A stretch of DNA of 64,000 nucleotides from JAVBPE01 sp031549865 (GCA_031549865.1 JAVBPE010000005.1:75109-139108), one strand, 5' to 3'. Positions 44,208 through 53,356 are shown, counted from the first letter of the stretch. The notes: generated from the letters alone by a model not told the origin. Program-made: numbers and translations.

Positions 44208-45246
44208 AAAATTCACCTATTTTCTTTAAAACTAAATTATTTTCTTCAACAAAACCAATTGTTAAACGAATATAGAACTCATCATTTATAACAAATTTAC
44301 GAACTATTATTTTATTTTTTTCTAAAAAAGCAAATAATTCCTTTTGGCACTTAAACAAAATAAAGTTAGCATCTGATTTATAAACTTCAATATTTTTAAT
44401 ATTTTTTAATTCCTTATAAACTCTATTTTTTTCTTTAATAATATATTTTATATTCTTAGAATAGAGATTTGCATTATCAAGCACTATAGAACCTAAAATA
44501 ATATTATTTGTATTTGTTCTATAAGGTGATTTAACTGAATCAATCATCTTAATATTTGATTTATTTGAGATAACATATCCAAGTCTTAATGCAGCCATTG
44601 AATAGGCTTTAGAAAATGTTCTTAAAACTAATAAATTATCATATTTATTTATTAACGATACTACTGAGTCACTACCAAATTCTTGGTATGCTTCATCAAT
44701 AATAACTAAATTAGTTGTTGCTTCAATAATGCTTATTAAGTCATCTTTACTAAATGCTTGTCCAGTCGGATTATTAGGTGAGCAAATAACAGTGATAAAA
44801 GGATTAACTTCTTTTATTTTTTTTATAATATCACTTGCATAAAATTTAAAATTCTTGCGAGGGACTACATATTCGATTTCACCAGCATTTAGTTTACTAT
44901 AAATTGAATACATTGAAAAAGATGGAGTTAAAGTTAATATTTTTTTATTTTCAATAGTTGATTTTAAAATAATATCAATTAAATCATCACTACCTACTCC
45001 AATGGTAGATTCAAGTGGGTCAATATTATAAAATTTAGCAATACTTTCTCTTAAACGCATCGCATCTGTATCAGGATAACGATTAAAGTCTATCTTTCCC
45101 AATTCTTCTTTGTATTTTTTCAAAATTGATGTGGGAATATTAAATGGAGACTCATTTGAGTTTAAAAATATTCCTTCTTTCATTTCAGATGGTTCATAAG
45201 GTGCCAAATCCTTAAATCTATCTTTTAAATACTTATTATCAATCAT
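44200..45246 (-). CDS. hisC: Histidinol-phosphate aminotransferase
   Basis: A 348-residue fold type I PLP enzyme. NSNESPFNIP-like N-terminus (FLNSNESPFN), ICSPNNPTGQAFS, VIIDEAYQEFG, and the PLP lysine in LRTFSKAYSMAALRLGY. It overlaps hisD by eight bases. Confidence 0.96.
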   Translation of the reverse strand: MIDNKYLKDRFKDLAPYEPSEMKEGIFLNSNESPFNIPTSILKKYKEELGKIDFNRYPDTDAMRLRESIAKFYNIDPLESTIGVGSDDLIDIILKSTIENKKILTLTPSFSMYSIYSKLNAGEIEYVVPRKNFKFYASDIIKKIKEVNPFITVICSPNNPTGQAFSKDDLISIIEATTNLVIIDEAYQEFGSDSVVSLINKYDNLLVLRTFSKAYSMAALRLGYVISNKSNIKMIDSVKSPYRTNTNNIILGSIVLDNANLYSKNIKYIIKEKNRVYKELKNIKNIEVYKSDANFILFKCQKELFAFLEKNKIIVRKFVINDEFYIRLTIGFVEENNLVLKKIGEFYA

Positions 45247-46528
45247 TTAATCTTACCTCTACTGCTAAAGCATGGGCATCTAGGCCTTCCGTACGTGCAA
45301 ATAAACTTACGTCATTTGCCAATTCTTTGAATGCTTCTTTAGAGAAATTTACTAAAGAAGATTTTTTAATAAAATCATCAACTCCAAGTGGAGAGAAAAA
45401 TCTAGCTGTTTGGCACGTTGGAAGCACATGATTTGACCCGGCCATATAATCGCCTAAAGATTCAGGTGAATAATATCCCATAAAAATACAGCCTGCATTT
45501 TCTACTTTGCTTAAAATTTCAAAAGGGTTTTCTACTTGTAATTCTAAGTGTTCCGGGGCAATTATGTTTGCTAACTTTATTGCCTCATCCATATTATTAA
45601 CCACAATAATTCTACAATAATTTTTAATAGATTCATTAATAATTTCTTTTCTTGTAAGAACATTTAAAACAAAGTTTTCCACTTCTTTTTGGGCTTTAAG
45701 CGCTAATTCTTCACTTGTTGTAATAAGTACTCCTGATGCTAATTCATCATGTTCTGCTTGGCTAAGTAAATCGGCCGCAATATATTTGGGGTTTGCACTA
45801 CTATCGGCAACAACGCATATTTCACTTGGTCCAGCAATTGAATCAATTGAAACAGTACCAAATACTGCCTTTTTAGCTAATGCTACAAAAATATTACCCG
45901 GTCCAACTATTTTATCAACCTTACTTACACTTTCAGTTCCAAAGGCAAGTGCCGCTATCGCTTGAGCACCACCCATTTTATAAATTAATTTAACATTGCA
46001 AATATAAGCAGCAGCTAATATAATATCGCTTAATTTTTCTTCTTTTGAAGGCGTAGCCATATAAATATTTTTGCACCCTGCAATAATTGCCGGAATAGCA
46101 TTCATTAAAATTGATGATGGATATGAAGCTTTCCCACCAGGAACGTATATGGCAACATTTTCGATTGCAGTAATTCTAGAACCTAATATTTCTCCATTTG
46201 ATTTATCTAATAGCCATGAATTTCTTTTTTCTTTTAAATGAAATTCATAAATTCTTTTATAAGATTTTTCAATAACATTTCTTAAATTTAAATCTAGGTT
46301 ATCATAACCGATTTTCATTTCTTCTCTTGTTACGATAAAGTTTGTTTTATTTAAATTTGGATTATCTAGCTTGTTAATATATGTAAATAATGCCTGATCT
46401 TTATTTTTTCTAACATTTAATACAATCTCATCAACAATTGCTTGATAAGGTGAATTAAAAATATCTCCACGTGTACCTAAAATATCTAAGAAATCTTTAA
46501 TTTCTTCGTTTTTTATTATTTCTATCAT
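45239..46528 (-). CDS. hisD: Histidinol dehydrogenase
   Basis: A 429-residue zinc dehydrogenase performing the last two oxidations to histidine. VAIYVPGGKASYPSSILMN, VDKIVGPGNIFVALAKK, DSIAGPSEICVVAD and LLSQAEHDELASG are conserved, with the C-terminal EGLDAHALAVEVR. It overlaps hisG by four bases. Confidence 0.97.
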   Translation of the reverse strand: MIEIIKNEEIKDFLDILGTRGDIFNSPYQAIVDEIVLNVRKNKDQALFTYINKLDNPNLNKTNFIVTREEMKIGYDNLDLNLRNVIEKSYKRIYEFHLKEKRNSWLLDKSNGEILGSRITAIENVAIYVPGGKASYPSSILMNAIPAIIAGCKNIYMATPSKEEKLSDIILAAAYICNVKLIYKMGGAQAIAALAFGTESVSKVDKIVGPGNIFVALAKKAVFGTVSIDSIAGPSEICVVADSSANPKYIAADLLSQAEHDELASGVLITTSEELALKAQKEVENFVLNVLTRKEIINESIKNYCRIIVVNNMDEAIKLANIIAPEHLELQVENPFEILSKVENAGCIFMGYYSPESLGDYMAGSNHVLPTCQTARFFSPLGVDDFIKKSSLVNFSKEAFKELANDVSLFARTEGLDAHALAVEVRLND

Positions 46529-47157
46529 AATTTATCACCTAAACAATTTTTGATTTTATTAATTAAATCAAAGACTTCTTCATTTTTTATTTTAATTGAA
46601 GCTTTATTCGCAATAATACGAGCACTAATATCAGAAACAGTTTCTAAAACAGCTAAATTATTTTCAATTAATGTTTTTCCACTTTCAACAATGTCAAATA
46701 TAACATCAGAAAGTCCTACAAGTGGAGCTAGTTCAACACTTCCATTTAATTTAATAATTGAAACATTTCTATTTGTTTGTTCAAAATATTTTTTAGCTGA
46801 ATATGGATATTTAGTCGCAACTCTTATTACTTTATTTGAAGTTAAAATATCTCTGTCACGTTCAAAACCAGCAACACAAAATTTACATGCTCCATATCCT
46901 AAATCAAGCACTTGATAGACATCACGATTTTCTTCACTTATTGTATCAAAGCCAACTATTCCAATATCAGCAGCCTTATGTTCAACAAAAATAGGAACAT
47001 CTGTTGGTTTGCATAAGAAGAAAACAATACTCTTATCATCACTTTCAAATATTAACTTTCTTGATTCATCACTATAATTGGTAGTAATGCCAATTTTTTC
47101 TAATAGCTTTAAAGAATCTTTCCCAAGACGTCCTTTGGCTAAAGCGATCTTTAACAT
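46525..47157 (-). CDS. hisG: ATP phosphoribosyltransferase catalytic subunit, short form
   Basis: A 210-residue short HisG that lacks the C-terminal regulatory domain and therefore needs HisZ. LKIALAKGRLGKDSLKLLEK, ADIGIVGFDTI and the PRPP loop DIVESGKTL are recognisable. It catalyses the first step of the pathway. It overlaps hisZ by seven bases. Confidence 0.96.
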   Translation of the reverse strand: MLKIALAKGRLGKDSLKLLEKIGITTNYSDESRKLIFESDDKSIVFFLCKPTDVPIFVEHKAADIGIVGFDTISEENRDVYQVLDLGYGACKFCVAGFERDRDILTSNKVIRVATKYPYSAKKYFEQTNRNVSIIKLNGSVELAPLVGLSDVIFDIVESGKTLIENNLAVLETVSDISARIIANKASIKIKNEEVFDLINKIKNCLGDKL

Positions 47158-48326
47158 ATAATTTCCTCCTTCATTTCATTATTAACAAAATAAATAAATT
47201 TTGTATAAGTTTTATCTAATTCTTGTTTTGCAGAATTCAAATCTTTAGAATTTAATATTTTTACATTCACTTTATTATCTATAAATAAGCTTTTAATAAA
47301 TTCATCTACTAAAACTGTATATTTATCATAATAAACTGCATAAACTTCCTTACTATCTTTAATAGGTGCTAATAAGGGAATTATTTTGTCAACATATAAT
47401 CCAAATCCTATTGCTGGTATAATACTATTTACATTTGGGTTTTTAATTAAATTATCATATCTACCACCTGATAACACTTCAACTCCAGAATCACCAACAT
47501 AACCCATAAAATAAATTCCTGTATAATAAGACTCAAATGTTGAAATAGAAAAATCAAAAGATATATATCTAGATAAATCCCCTAAGTCTTCATAAATTTC
47601 CTCTAAATATTTTAATTCTTTTAAGCATTCTATTCCTGCCATTTTATGCTGTAACATTTGAAGATATTTAATGTCACCAACTGCTACTAAAAATTGCGAT
47701 AAATTATTTCTAAAATCACTACCAATGTTTAAAGATTTTAATAAATTTTCAATTTTTAATAAATCTTTATTTTTAATCTCATCTTTTATTTTTAAAATTG
47801 CATCTTCTGTTAAAGAAAGATCTTTAAATAAGGCATTTAAAAAATTATTTGAACAAATATGTAAACTAAATTCTTTAAATCCTAAAGTCTTTAAAGAAAG
47901 AATTGCGAGTCTTATAACTTCCGCATCTGATTTATAACCATTTTTTCCAATGTACTCAATTCCACATTGCATATATTCATGTGAATCACCATTTAAACTA
48001 CTTAAATTAGAAAATTTCTTATTTGAATAGGAATAACGTATTGGAAAAGAAAAACTATTCTTTTGTGAAACAACACGGGCTATTGATTTAGTTATATCAT
48101 TTCTTAAGGCTAACAATTCGCCTTCTTTATTAGTAAATACATACATATCTTTGGCATTTAAATTATCACTATATGCCGAAAAATACTCAAAAGTTGGAGT
48201 ATCAATTTTTTCATATGAATAAAAATTATACATTTCTAATAATTTACGTTCTATTTCTTCCCTCTTAGTTAAATCATTTCCTTCATAATCTCTAACACCA
48301 ATTGGTAGCATTTTTTTATTTTCCAT
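47151..48326 (-). CDS. hisZ: ATP phosphoribosyltransferase regulatory subunit
   Basis: A 391-residue HisRS paralog. YEKIDTPTFEYF and LALRNDITKSIARVV correspond to class II synthetase motifs 1-2, and VEVLSGGRYDNLI to motif 3-like sequence; no anticodon-binding domain is visible beyond the divergent tail. It binds short HisG for activity and feedback by histidine. GGAGG precedes the ATG. First gene of the his operon. Confidence 0.94.
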   Translation of the reverse strand: MENKKMLPIGVRDYEGNDLTKREEIERKLLEMYNFYSYEKIDTPTFEYFSAYSDNLNAKDMYVFTNKEGELLALRNDITKSIARVVSQKNSFSFPIRYSYSNKKFSNLSSLNGDSHEYMQCGIEYIGKNGYKSDAEVIRLAILSLKTLGFKEFSLHICSNNFLNALFKDLSLTEDAILKIKDEIKNKDLLKIENLLKSLNIGSDFRNNLSQFLVAVGDIKYLQMLQHKMAGIECLKELKYLEEIYEDLGDLSRYISFDFSISTFESYYTGIYFMGYVGDSGVEVLSGGRYDNLIKNPNVNSIIPAIGFGLYVDKIIPLLAPIKDSKEVYAVYYDKYTVLVDEFIKSLFIDNKVNVKILNSKDLNSAKQELDKTYTKFIYFVNNEMKEEIIC

Positions 48327-48341
48327 AATTAACCTCCATTT

Positions 48342-48363
48342 TCACTTCATTCCTTTAAAGTGA
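48342..48363. promoter_or_regulatory. Inverted repeat in the hisZ leader
   Basis: TCACTT (48342-48347) and AAGTGA (48358-48363) flank a ten-base spacer between the hisZ promoter and its ATG. With CTTTAAAG inside, it resembles the arms of the repeat at the TrpR-family gene promoter, so it may be a shared operator. Tentative. Confidence 0.35.
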
Positions 48364-48375
48364 TAAATTGTTACC

Positions 48376-48404
48376 ATTATAAAATAAAAATATGAATTTT
48401 GCAA
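48376..48404 (-). promoter_or_regulatory. his operon promoter
   Basis: TTGCAA (48399-48404) and TATAAT (48376-48381) on the minus strand with 17 bases between. It lies 50 bases before the hisZ ATG, directly after the TrpR-family gene. Confidence 0.75.
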
Positions 48405-48429
48405 GTAAAATTCAATATTTTATAAAATT

Positions 48430-48741
48430 TTATTCATTTTCTTTTTCTTCATTTAAAGCTATTGATTTTCTATTCATTTTTTTAATCATCTTACGATACC
48501 CATTACCATATTGATAACATTTAGATATTCTAGATAATGTTGCTGATGAAATATCTGTTTTTTCAATAATTGTTTCATAAGTTTCTTTATTAGCAATCAT
48601 CTTTGCTGCTTTCCAGCGTTGTCCCATTGCTTCTACTTCTTTGATTGTGCATAAATCCGCAAAGAAATCTTCACATTCTTTTATAGTTTCTAAACTTAAT
48701 AATACTTCAAATAATTCTTTTTTTTCGCTATTATTTTTCAT
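48430..48741 (-). CDS. TrpR-family regulator (YerC/YecD type), candidate his repressor
   Basis: A 103-residue helical protein of the TrpR-related YerC family. AMGQRWKAAKMIANKETYET is followed by the HTH IIEKTDISSATLSRISKCYQ, then YGNGYRKMIKK. Comparative studies have named TrpR-like regulators of his genes HisR; its position directly upstream of hisZ supports that role. The start is the ATG ending at 48741, spaced after GGTGATTAAA exactly as in hslO; an ATG at 48751-48753 would include that site. Confidence 0.85.
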   Translation of the reverse strand: MKNNSEKKELFEVLLSLETIKECEDFFADLCTIKEVEAMGQRWKAAKMIANKETYETIIEKTDISSATLSRISKCYQYGNGYRKMIKKMNRKSIALNEEKENE

Positions 48742-48754
48742 TTTAATCACCATT

Positions 48755-48774
48755 TACTTTAACTATCTAAAGTA
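48755..48774. promoter_or_regulatory. Palindrome at the TrpR-family gene promoter
   Basis: TACTTTA (48755-48761) and TAAAGTA (48768-48774) form a perfect 7-bp inverted repeat with a six-base spacer, 14 bases before the start codon. A TATACT-like -10 overlaps its right arm on the minus strand. Likely autoregulatory operator. Confidence 0.5.
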
Positions 48775-48876
48775 TAATATAAAAACATTTTTTTTTCAAT
48801 AATTATGCTTAGCATTTTTACGATTTTTTTACATTTTTTAAAAGTTTTTTTGATATAATAACTATAGGTGATTATA

Positions 48877-49551
48877 ATGGAAAAAGATTTGATTTTAACA
48901 TATGAAGATATTAAAAACAATAAAGAAATAAATACATACATAACTCAAGCTGACATGTCATTAAAAGCTATGGGTTACACAGAGCATTCATTTGGACATG
49001 TCGGTAAATGCGCTGAAGTTGTGAAAGAAATTTTATCTAAACTTGGTTATTCAAAAAGAGAAATTAACTTAGGACAAATTGCAGCATATATGCACGATAT
49101 TGGAAATGTAATTAACCGTACAGATCATGCTCAAAGTGGAGCGATTATGGCTTTTCGTATTTTAGATAATCTTGGCATGAAAGTAAAAGATATTGCCAGT
49201 GTTATTACCGCTATTGGTAACCATGATGAAAACACAGCCTTCCCAGTAAATGCAATTACTGCTGCTTTAATTTTGGCCGACAAAACCGACGTTCGCCGTA
49301 GTCGTGTTCGTAATATTGATTTATCACGTTTTGATATTCATGACCGTGTAAATTATGCTGTAATTGAATCAAATGTAATTATGAGTGAGGATGCAACAAC
49401 CGTTACCTTAGAGTTAACAATTGATACTTCAATATGTCCTGTTGTTGAATATTTTGAAATATTTTTAAATCGCATGCTTTTATGTAGAAAAGCAGCAAAC
49501 TTCTTAAATATTGATTTCAATTTGAAAATAAATGGTTTAATAGTAATGTAA
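48877..49551 (+). CDS. HD-domain phosphohydrolase
   Basis: A 224-residue HD-superfamily protein. Metal ligands are in HSFGHVGKCAEVV, AAYMHDIGNVINR and IGNHDENTAFPV, with LADKTDVRRSRVRN downstream. Related proteins hydrolyse phosphomonoesters or cyclic dinucleotides, but the substrate here is unassigned. The start is the ATG at 48877 after GGTGATTATA. Divergent from the TrpR-family gene. Confidence 0.85.
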   Translation: MEKDLILTYEDIKNNKEINTYITQADMSLKAMGYTEHSFGHVGKCAEVVKEILSKLGYSKREINLGQIAAYMHDIGNVINRTDHAQSGAIMAFRILDNLGMKVKDIASVITAIGNHDENTAFPVNAITAALILADKTDVRRSRVRNIDLSRFDIHDRVNYAVIESNVIMSEDATTVTLELTIDTSICPVVEYFEIFLNRMLLCRKAANFLNIDFNLKINGLIVM

Positions 49552-49576
49552 AAAAAGGCTTTATAAAGCCTTTTTT
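49550..49576 (+). terminator. Terminator of the HD-domain gene
   Basis: AAAGGCTTTA and TAAAGCCTTT form a continuous hairpin followed by T. Its right arm is part of the 26-bp direct repeat found again at 53357. Confidence 0.8.
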
Positions 49577-49593
49577 TCTTAAGAAAATAATTT
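49568..49593. repeat. 26-bp direct repeat, left copy
   Basis: GCCTTTTTTTCTTAAGAAAA followed by TAATTT. It is identical to 53357-53382. The left copy spans the right arm of the HD gene's terminator and the tail of a decayed minus-strand frame. Confidence 0.9.
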
Positions 49594-49716
49594 CAAGTAT
49601 TCTTCTTTCACTTTTTCATTTTAATAGACTGAATTATAGTTATCTTTAATTATTTTGTTTGTCTACTTTGGAGATATCATATCAATATTTTGTTCTTTAA
49701 TTAGCTTAAATTTACA
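49579..49716 (-). pseudogene. Decayed C-terminal gene fragment
   Basis: One minus-strand frame of 46 codons reads protein-like but has two internal stops: KFKLIKEQNIDMISPK, stop, TNKIIKDNYNSVY, stop, NEKVKEEYLKLFS, stop. Its last four residues (KLFS) are those of YtaF because they fall in the 26-bp repeat. The parent family is not recognisable. Confidence 0.45.
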
Positions 49717-49722
49717 TTAATA

Positions 49723-50946
49723 TTATATCTTTTTATCTTCTTTATCATCTGAAAATGGGTCTATATCATATTTAACAAAATTATTATCCTGATATGAAAA
49801 AACATATTCAACGAATTTAAAATTTTGTTCTTTTAAAAACTCAAAAACTTCTTTTTTAATTGCTTTTGTTTTTTCTTTATCTATTTTTTTAATTTTTGGA
49901 TAAGACCATTTATACTTTGACACACAGTATGTTTCATATCTATTTTCATTTTCATCAAATGTGAAATCAATTTCTAGAACTTTCAAATCATTATTAATAT
50001 CTTCTTTATAATATAATTTAAATAGCCCCTTTTCTTCCAAATCCTCTATTAATGTGAACTTGGAATTAAGAGTAGAAACGACTTCATTCTTTAATACTTT
50101 TTCTTTTTTATTAAATTCTTTTATATCCAATTCTTCTAATCTTTTTTTTATATTATTAATCGTTTCTTCATCCATATTCTCTTTTGGAACATATGGACAC
50201 TTATTTAATCTTTTTGTTTCATTTAAAACATATTTAACAATTAACTTTTTACTACGTGCTCCAGTTATACCTGGCATATCGCTTAAATATACGTGTGAAT
50301 TTAAAACGTCTACTATAACTTTTATAATTGCTGTACTTCTTACATAACTAACATTTTCTAAACATTTTTTTATAGTTTCATCATACGCAAAATCAGAAAT
50401 ACAGGCAATAGCCAATATAGCATTATATTGACCCTTATAACAATTCTTAGTCAAAGTAAGTTCACCATTTGTTATATCATTAAAATATGCATTAACATCA
50501 TTATTTTGTATTGAGGCAATGTGGATATGAATATTTGTCGAGTCTAATTTCTTATAATGCTTTTTTAAATAAAAATTATATTCATCATATTCTAAAATAA
50601 GAACTTTATCTTTTTTATATTTATCTTTTTCAAGATATCTAATAGTATTATTTATATATGTCATACTGTTTTGAGATTTATTCTTAGTTATATAACATAA
50701 TTTATCTGACTGAAAGTTTTTAAGTCCCAATTTTAACATATTTCTTAAACTAGTTGGCGCATATAACTTTATTAATAAAGATATAGATATGATTGCTGGA
50801 ACAATAAATAATATTATCCCCAGCACATTAATAAATGTATTATCAGAATCAAGTTCTATCATGATAATAATTGAAGCTATGCTAATTATAAAAAATAGTA
50901 GGGCAATAATCATTCTTCTTATTATTTGTTTTGTAATTTTTAACAT
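49723..50946 (-). CDS. Membrane-anchored protein of unknown function
   Basis: A 407-residue protein. Two membrane segments (~12-35 and ~42-65) are followed by a large, highly charged cytosolic region. The latter contains KVLILEYDEYNFYLKKHYK and a C-terminal beta-rich part (EIDFTFDENENRYETYCVSK). No enzyme motif is evident. The start is the ATG ending at 50946, after AAGGAGT. Eleven bases separate it from the next gene upstream, and the group of four small genes on this strand looks like one operon. The block lies between two copies of a 26-bp repeat. Confidence 0.7.
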   Translation of the reverse strand: MLKITKQIIRRMIIALLFFIISIASIIIMIELDSDNTFINVLGIILFIVPAIISISLLIKLYAPTSLRNMLKLGLKNFQSDKLCYITKNKSQNSMTYINNTIRYLEKDKYKKDKVLILEYDEYNFYLKKHYKKLDSTNIHIHIASIQNNDVNAYFNDITNGELTLTKNCYKGQYNAILAIACISDFAYDETIKKCLENVSYVRSTAIIKVIVDVLNSHVYLSDMPGITGARSKKLIVKYVLNETKRLNKCPYVPKENMDEETINNIKKRLEELDIKEFNKKEKVLKNEVVSTLNSKFTLIEDLEEKGLFKLYYKEDINNDLKVLEIDFTFDENENRYETYCVSKYKWSYPKIKKIDKEKTKAIKKEVFEFLKEQNFKFVEYVFSYQDNNFVKYDIDPFSDDKEDKKI

Positions 50947-50957
50947 TGGTATACTCC

Positions 50958-51395
50958 TTAATCTGTCCATTCATAAATTATTTTACTTGGATCAAGTTCT
51001 ATATGCATAAGATGCCATTTCGTTTTACAGCATTTTTCTTTTTTATAATTCCTTATGATCAAAATCAACTTTAATTCTTTAAAGTTATCAATAGCTATTT
51101 TATAAGAAATGTATTTATAATTCTTATATTTGCTTAAAAATTGAGTCAATTCAAGATAAGCATATTTCTTCTTTCCAAATACAATGGCATCACAGTGACT
51201 TGAAAAAAAATATTTAATAGTTAATTTATTATGCTTATAATATGGCATGCCTTCATAATTTAAAATATCATGTAAATCATCATATGAAATAATTAAAGTA
51301 TTATTTTCTAAGTTAATATCTTTAACCACTGAATCATGCATGCTTTCCATGTTGTCCATATTATCACAGCTAAATATTTCTTCTTTCAATTTCAT
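50958..51395 (-). CDS. Small immunity-like protein of unknown function
   Basis: A 145-residue soluble protein. The segment ESMHDSVVKDINLENNTLII is a pattern frequent in small single-domain proteins found next to polymorphic toxins, but I cannot name the family. A C-terminal Cys pair (EKCCKTKWH) is present. The start is the ATG ending at 51395 with GAGGATG upstream; an ATG at 51414-51416 is the alternative. It sits mid-operon between two membrane proteins. Confidence 0.6.
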   Translation of the reverse strand: MKLKEEIFSCDNMDNMESMHDSVVKDINLENNTLIISYDDLHDILNYEGMPYYKHNKLTIKYFFSSHCDAIVFGKKKYAYLELTQFLSKYKNYKYISYKIAIDNFKELKLILIIRNYKKEKCCKTKWHLMHIELDPSKIIYEWTD

Positions 51396-51439
51396 TTCAT
51401 CCTCAATTTTAGTCATATTTAAAACATTATACCCCTCGT

Positions 51440-52276
51440 TTAGTATCTCTCTATACTGATATCATAAAATGCTAATGCTTTGTAAAAATTGGGATTACCG
51501 ATTACAGTATAACTATCCATAAATGATAAAAGAACTTGTTCATTATCATCTAAAAAGCTAACCCGCTTAATATTTCTATTACCTATCGAAGTAATCTCGA
51601 TACATTTTACTTCACTTGCTATACATTTTTTTTTAAAGCCAAATAGAGGAGTATATGTAAAAACACCATTATTATGTTCCAAACTTTCCCTTATTGATGA
51701 ATAAATACCAAGCCCGCTTAGTATAAAGAATAACAATGGAATACCTGCCCAAGTTATTAATACCTCTTTGTCACAAACATTTGTTAAAAATAATATAAGG
51801 ATAGTTAATAACCCAATCGAAGAAAATATAAATGTCACTACAAACAAAACTGTTTCCCATGTTTTATTTTTTATTTTAAAATCGATTCCTTGATCATTAA
51901 TTTTATATTTACTCAAAACATCTAATATTATATTTTCAATTTCTTCTTTAGTATTAGTAGATACATCTTTTTTATCTTCATTTATATAAAGCATATTTTC
52001 ATTTTGACCACTATATAATTCTATAATTAATGTATCTGCTGACTTAGGCTTTGCAAAGTTTCCGATAGTCATATATGCTTCACGCTCTATAATATCATAA
52101 TCGCATTCTGCAAAGAGACCATATTTCTTAATCGCATAATTGAGTTTTGTGTCTTCTTTTTTGTATACATCATAAATAATTTTAATTATTTCATTTAAAG
52201 TAGCATTATCTTCAAGATTACGACTGATAGTATTTTGATATTCTTCTATTTTCTCTTTATTTGTGTTTTTATTCAT
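51440..52276 (-). CDS. Two-TM membrane protein, DUF6560/PH-like
   Basis: A 278-residue protein. The N-terminal ~140 residues are hydrophilic. Two membrane segments follow (TVLFVVTFIFSSIGLLTILI and WAGIPLLFFILSGLGIYSSI). The C-terminal ~80 residues look like a small beta-rich PH-type module (VFTYTPLFGFKKKCIASEVK...). Function unknown. Its ATG overlaps the stop of the 52-residue membrane protein upstream (ATGA), so the two are coupled. Confidence 0.65.
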   Translation of the reverse strand: MNKNTNKEKIEEYQNTISRNLEDNATLNEIIKIIYDVYKKEDTKLNYAIKKYGLFAECDYDIIEREAYMTIGNFAKPKSADTLIIELYSGQNENMLYINEDKKDVSTNTKEEIENIILDVLSKYKINDQGIDFKIKNKTWETVLFVVTFIFSSIGLLTILILFLTNVCDKEVLITWAGIPLLFFILSGLGIYSSIRESLEHNNGVFTYTPLFGFKKKCIASEVKCIEITSIGNRNIKRVSFLDDNEQVLLSFMDSYTVIGNPNFYKALAFYDISIERY

Positions 52277-52431
52277 TTTTTCTCTTTTGATTCAAAATAA
52301 CCAGCTATGAGAACTAATATTATTCCTATTGAAATTATGACCCCAAATAAAAAATCATAATTTTTTAAAATCAATGCCAAAATCATACATCCAAATCCAG
52401 ATATAAAGAATATCTTACTTTTTTTCATCAT
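52273..52431 (-). CDS. 52-aa membrane protein, first gene of the operon
   Basis: ATG ending at 52431 with AAGGAG five bases upstream opens a 52-codon frame. The peptide starts MMKKSKIFFISGFGCMILAL, has two hydrophobic segments and ends GYFESKEKK. Stop and next start overlap as ATGA. The good ribosome binding site and coupling support a real gene. Unknown function. Confidence 0.65.
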   Translation of the reverse strand: MMKKSKIFFISGFGCMILALILKNYDFLFGVIISIGIILVLIAGYFESKEKK

Positions 52432-52844
52432 TTTTGCTCCTTAAAATCTTCATTTAAATCCAAAATTAAAGCTGTCCCTATATAAATATTTATATTTAGA
52501 AAAATTTCTAATCAAAACTTAACAATAGAGCATTTTTAAAAAAAGTAGTTATCACTTTCGGCTTATTACACATATAATAAAGAACTCTATTAACCTTTGA
52601 TTTTATTATTTAAAAACAATTTATATAATAGAAGGTAATTTAATAAAAGTATATCATAAATTTGATTTTTAGTAAATATACACTAACAAGAGTAAATTCA
52701 GATATATCATAATTATTATCTCCCTATAATGCTGTTCCTTTAGTTGGAACAAAAAAATTTGATCTATCAATACCTTCGTGTTCTTATAACTTCATTTTCT
52801 TAGAAATTCCACCAGAAAACCTGTTAAACTTTTATTAGTACCAA
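52432..52844. other. Gene-poor stretch with frame remnants
   Basis: No intact gene. On the minus strand, around 52730-52820, protein-like fragments occur (NRFSGGISKKMKL, stop, EHEGIDRSNFFVPTKGTAL, stop), suggesting the decayed 3' end of a larger gene. The rest is AT-rich and without clear structure apart from promoter-like sequence near 52640-52680. Confidence 0.4.
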
Positions 52845-53216
52845 CTACTCGGGGCATGGTATTATATCGGATTGTGTCCCACAACTCCACCAAATGCTTG
52901 AGTTGACATAGTTTTTATATTTCTTTTTTTGGTGATTTTTTTTTGTGATATCAAATATTTCTAAATTATCATTTGGTAACATTCCATTTAAAATGGTATC
53001 CCCAAAATACTTTTGACCTTCCATCCATACTTGTGGTTGATATCCTGGTCTATCATTATCTAATGTATAAATTTCTTTTAACATATCATAAACAAAAGAG
53101 AAATCAACAAGTTCACCTAATTGTCTTAGTTCATGATCCTTTGGAATAATAATAATATCATACAAAATTATATATGGACTTAGTATTAAAGATGTTATTT
53201 CATTATTGAATATCAC
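52845..53216 (-). pseudogene. IS1182-type transposase N-terminal remnant
   Basis: The first ~65 residues of this 123-residue frame resemble the N-terminus of IS1182-family transposases: IIIPKDHELRQLGELVDFSF, then VYDMLKEIYTLDNDRPGYQP. Full proteins are ~450-500 residues and continue with a DDE core, absent here. Beyond residue ~65 the sequence (MEGQKYFGDTILNGMLPNDN) no longer matches, so another fragment is joined on. No ribosome binding site is apparent. Confidence 0.6.
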
Positions 53217-53356
53217 TCTTTTCTATATTTATATTATACCATTTCTGGAAGCTTCAATCTAAAATAGAGGATGATTTAAGACAAAAAAGGACTATAGTTT
53301 TTACACTATAATCCCATTAAAGTTTATTGAGACTTTTTCAGCAGTATCCTTAAAAT

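Noticed and set aside
48327..48429. T-box or His-rich leader peptide for the his operon
   Set aside because: Only ~50 bases of leader exist, with no T-box sequence and no His codon run.
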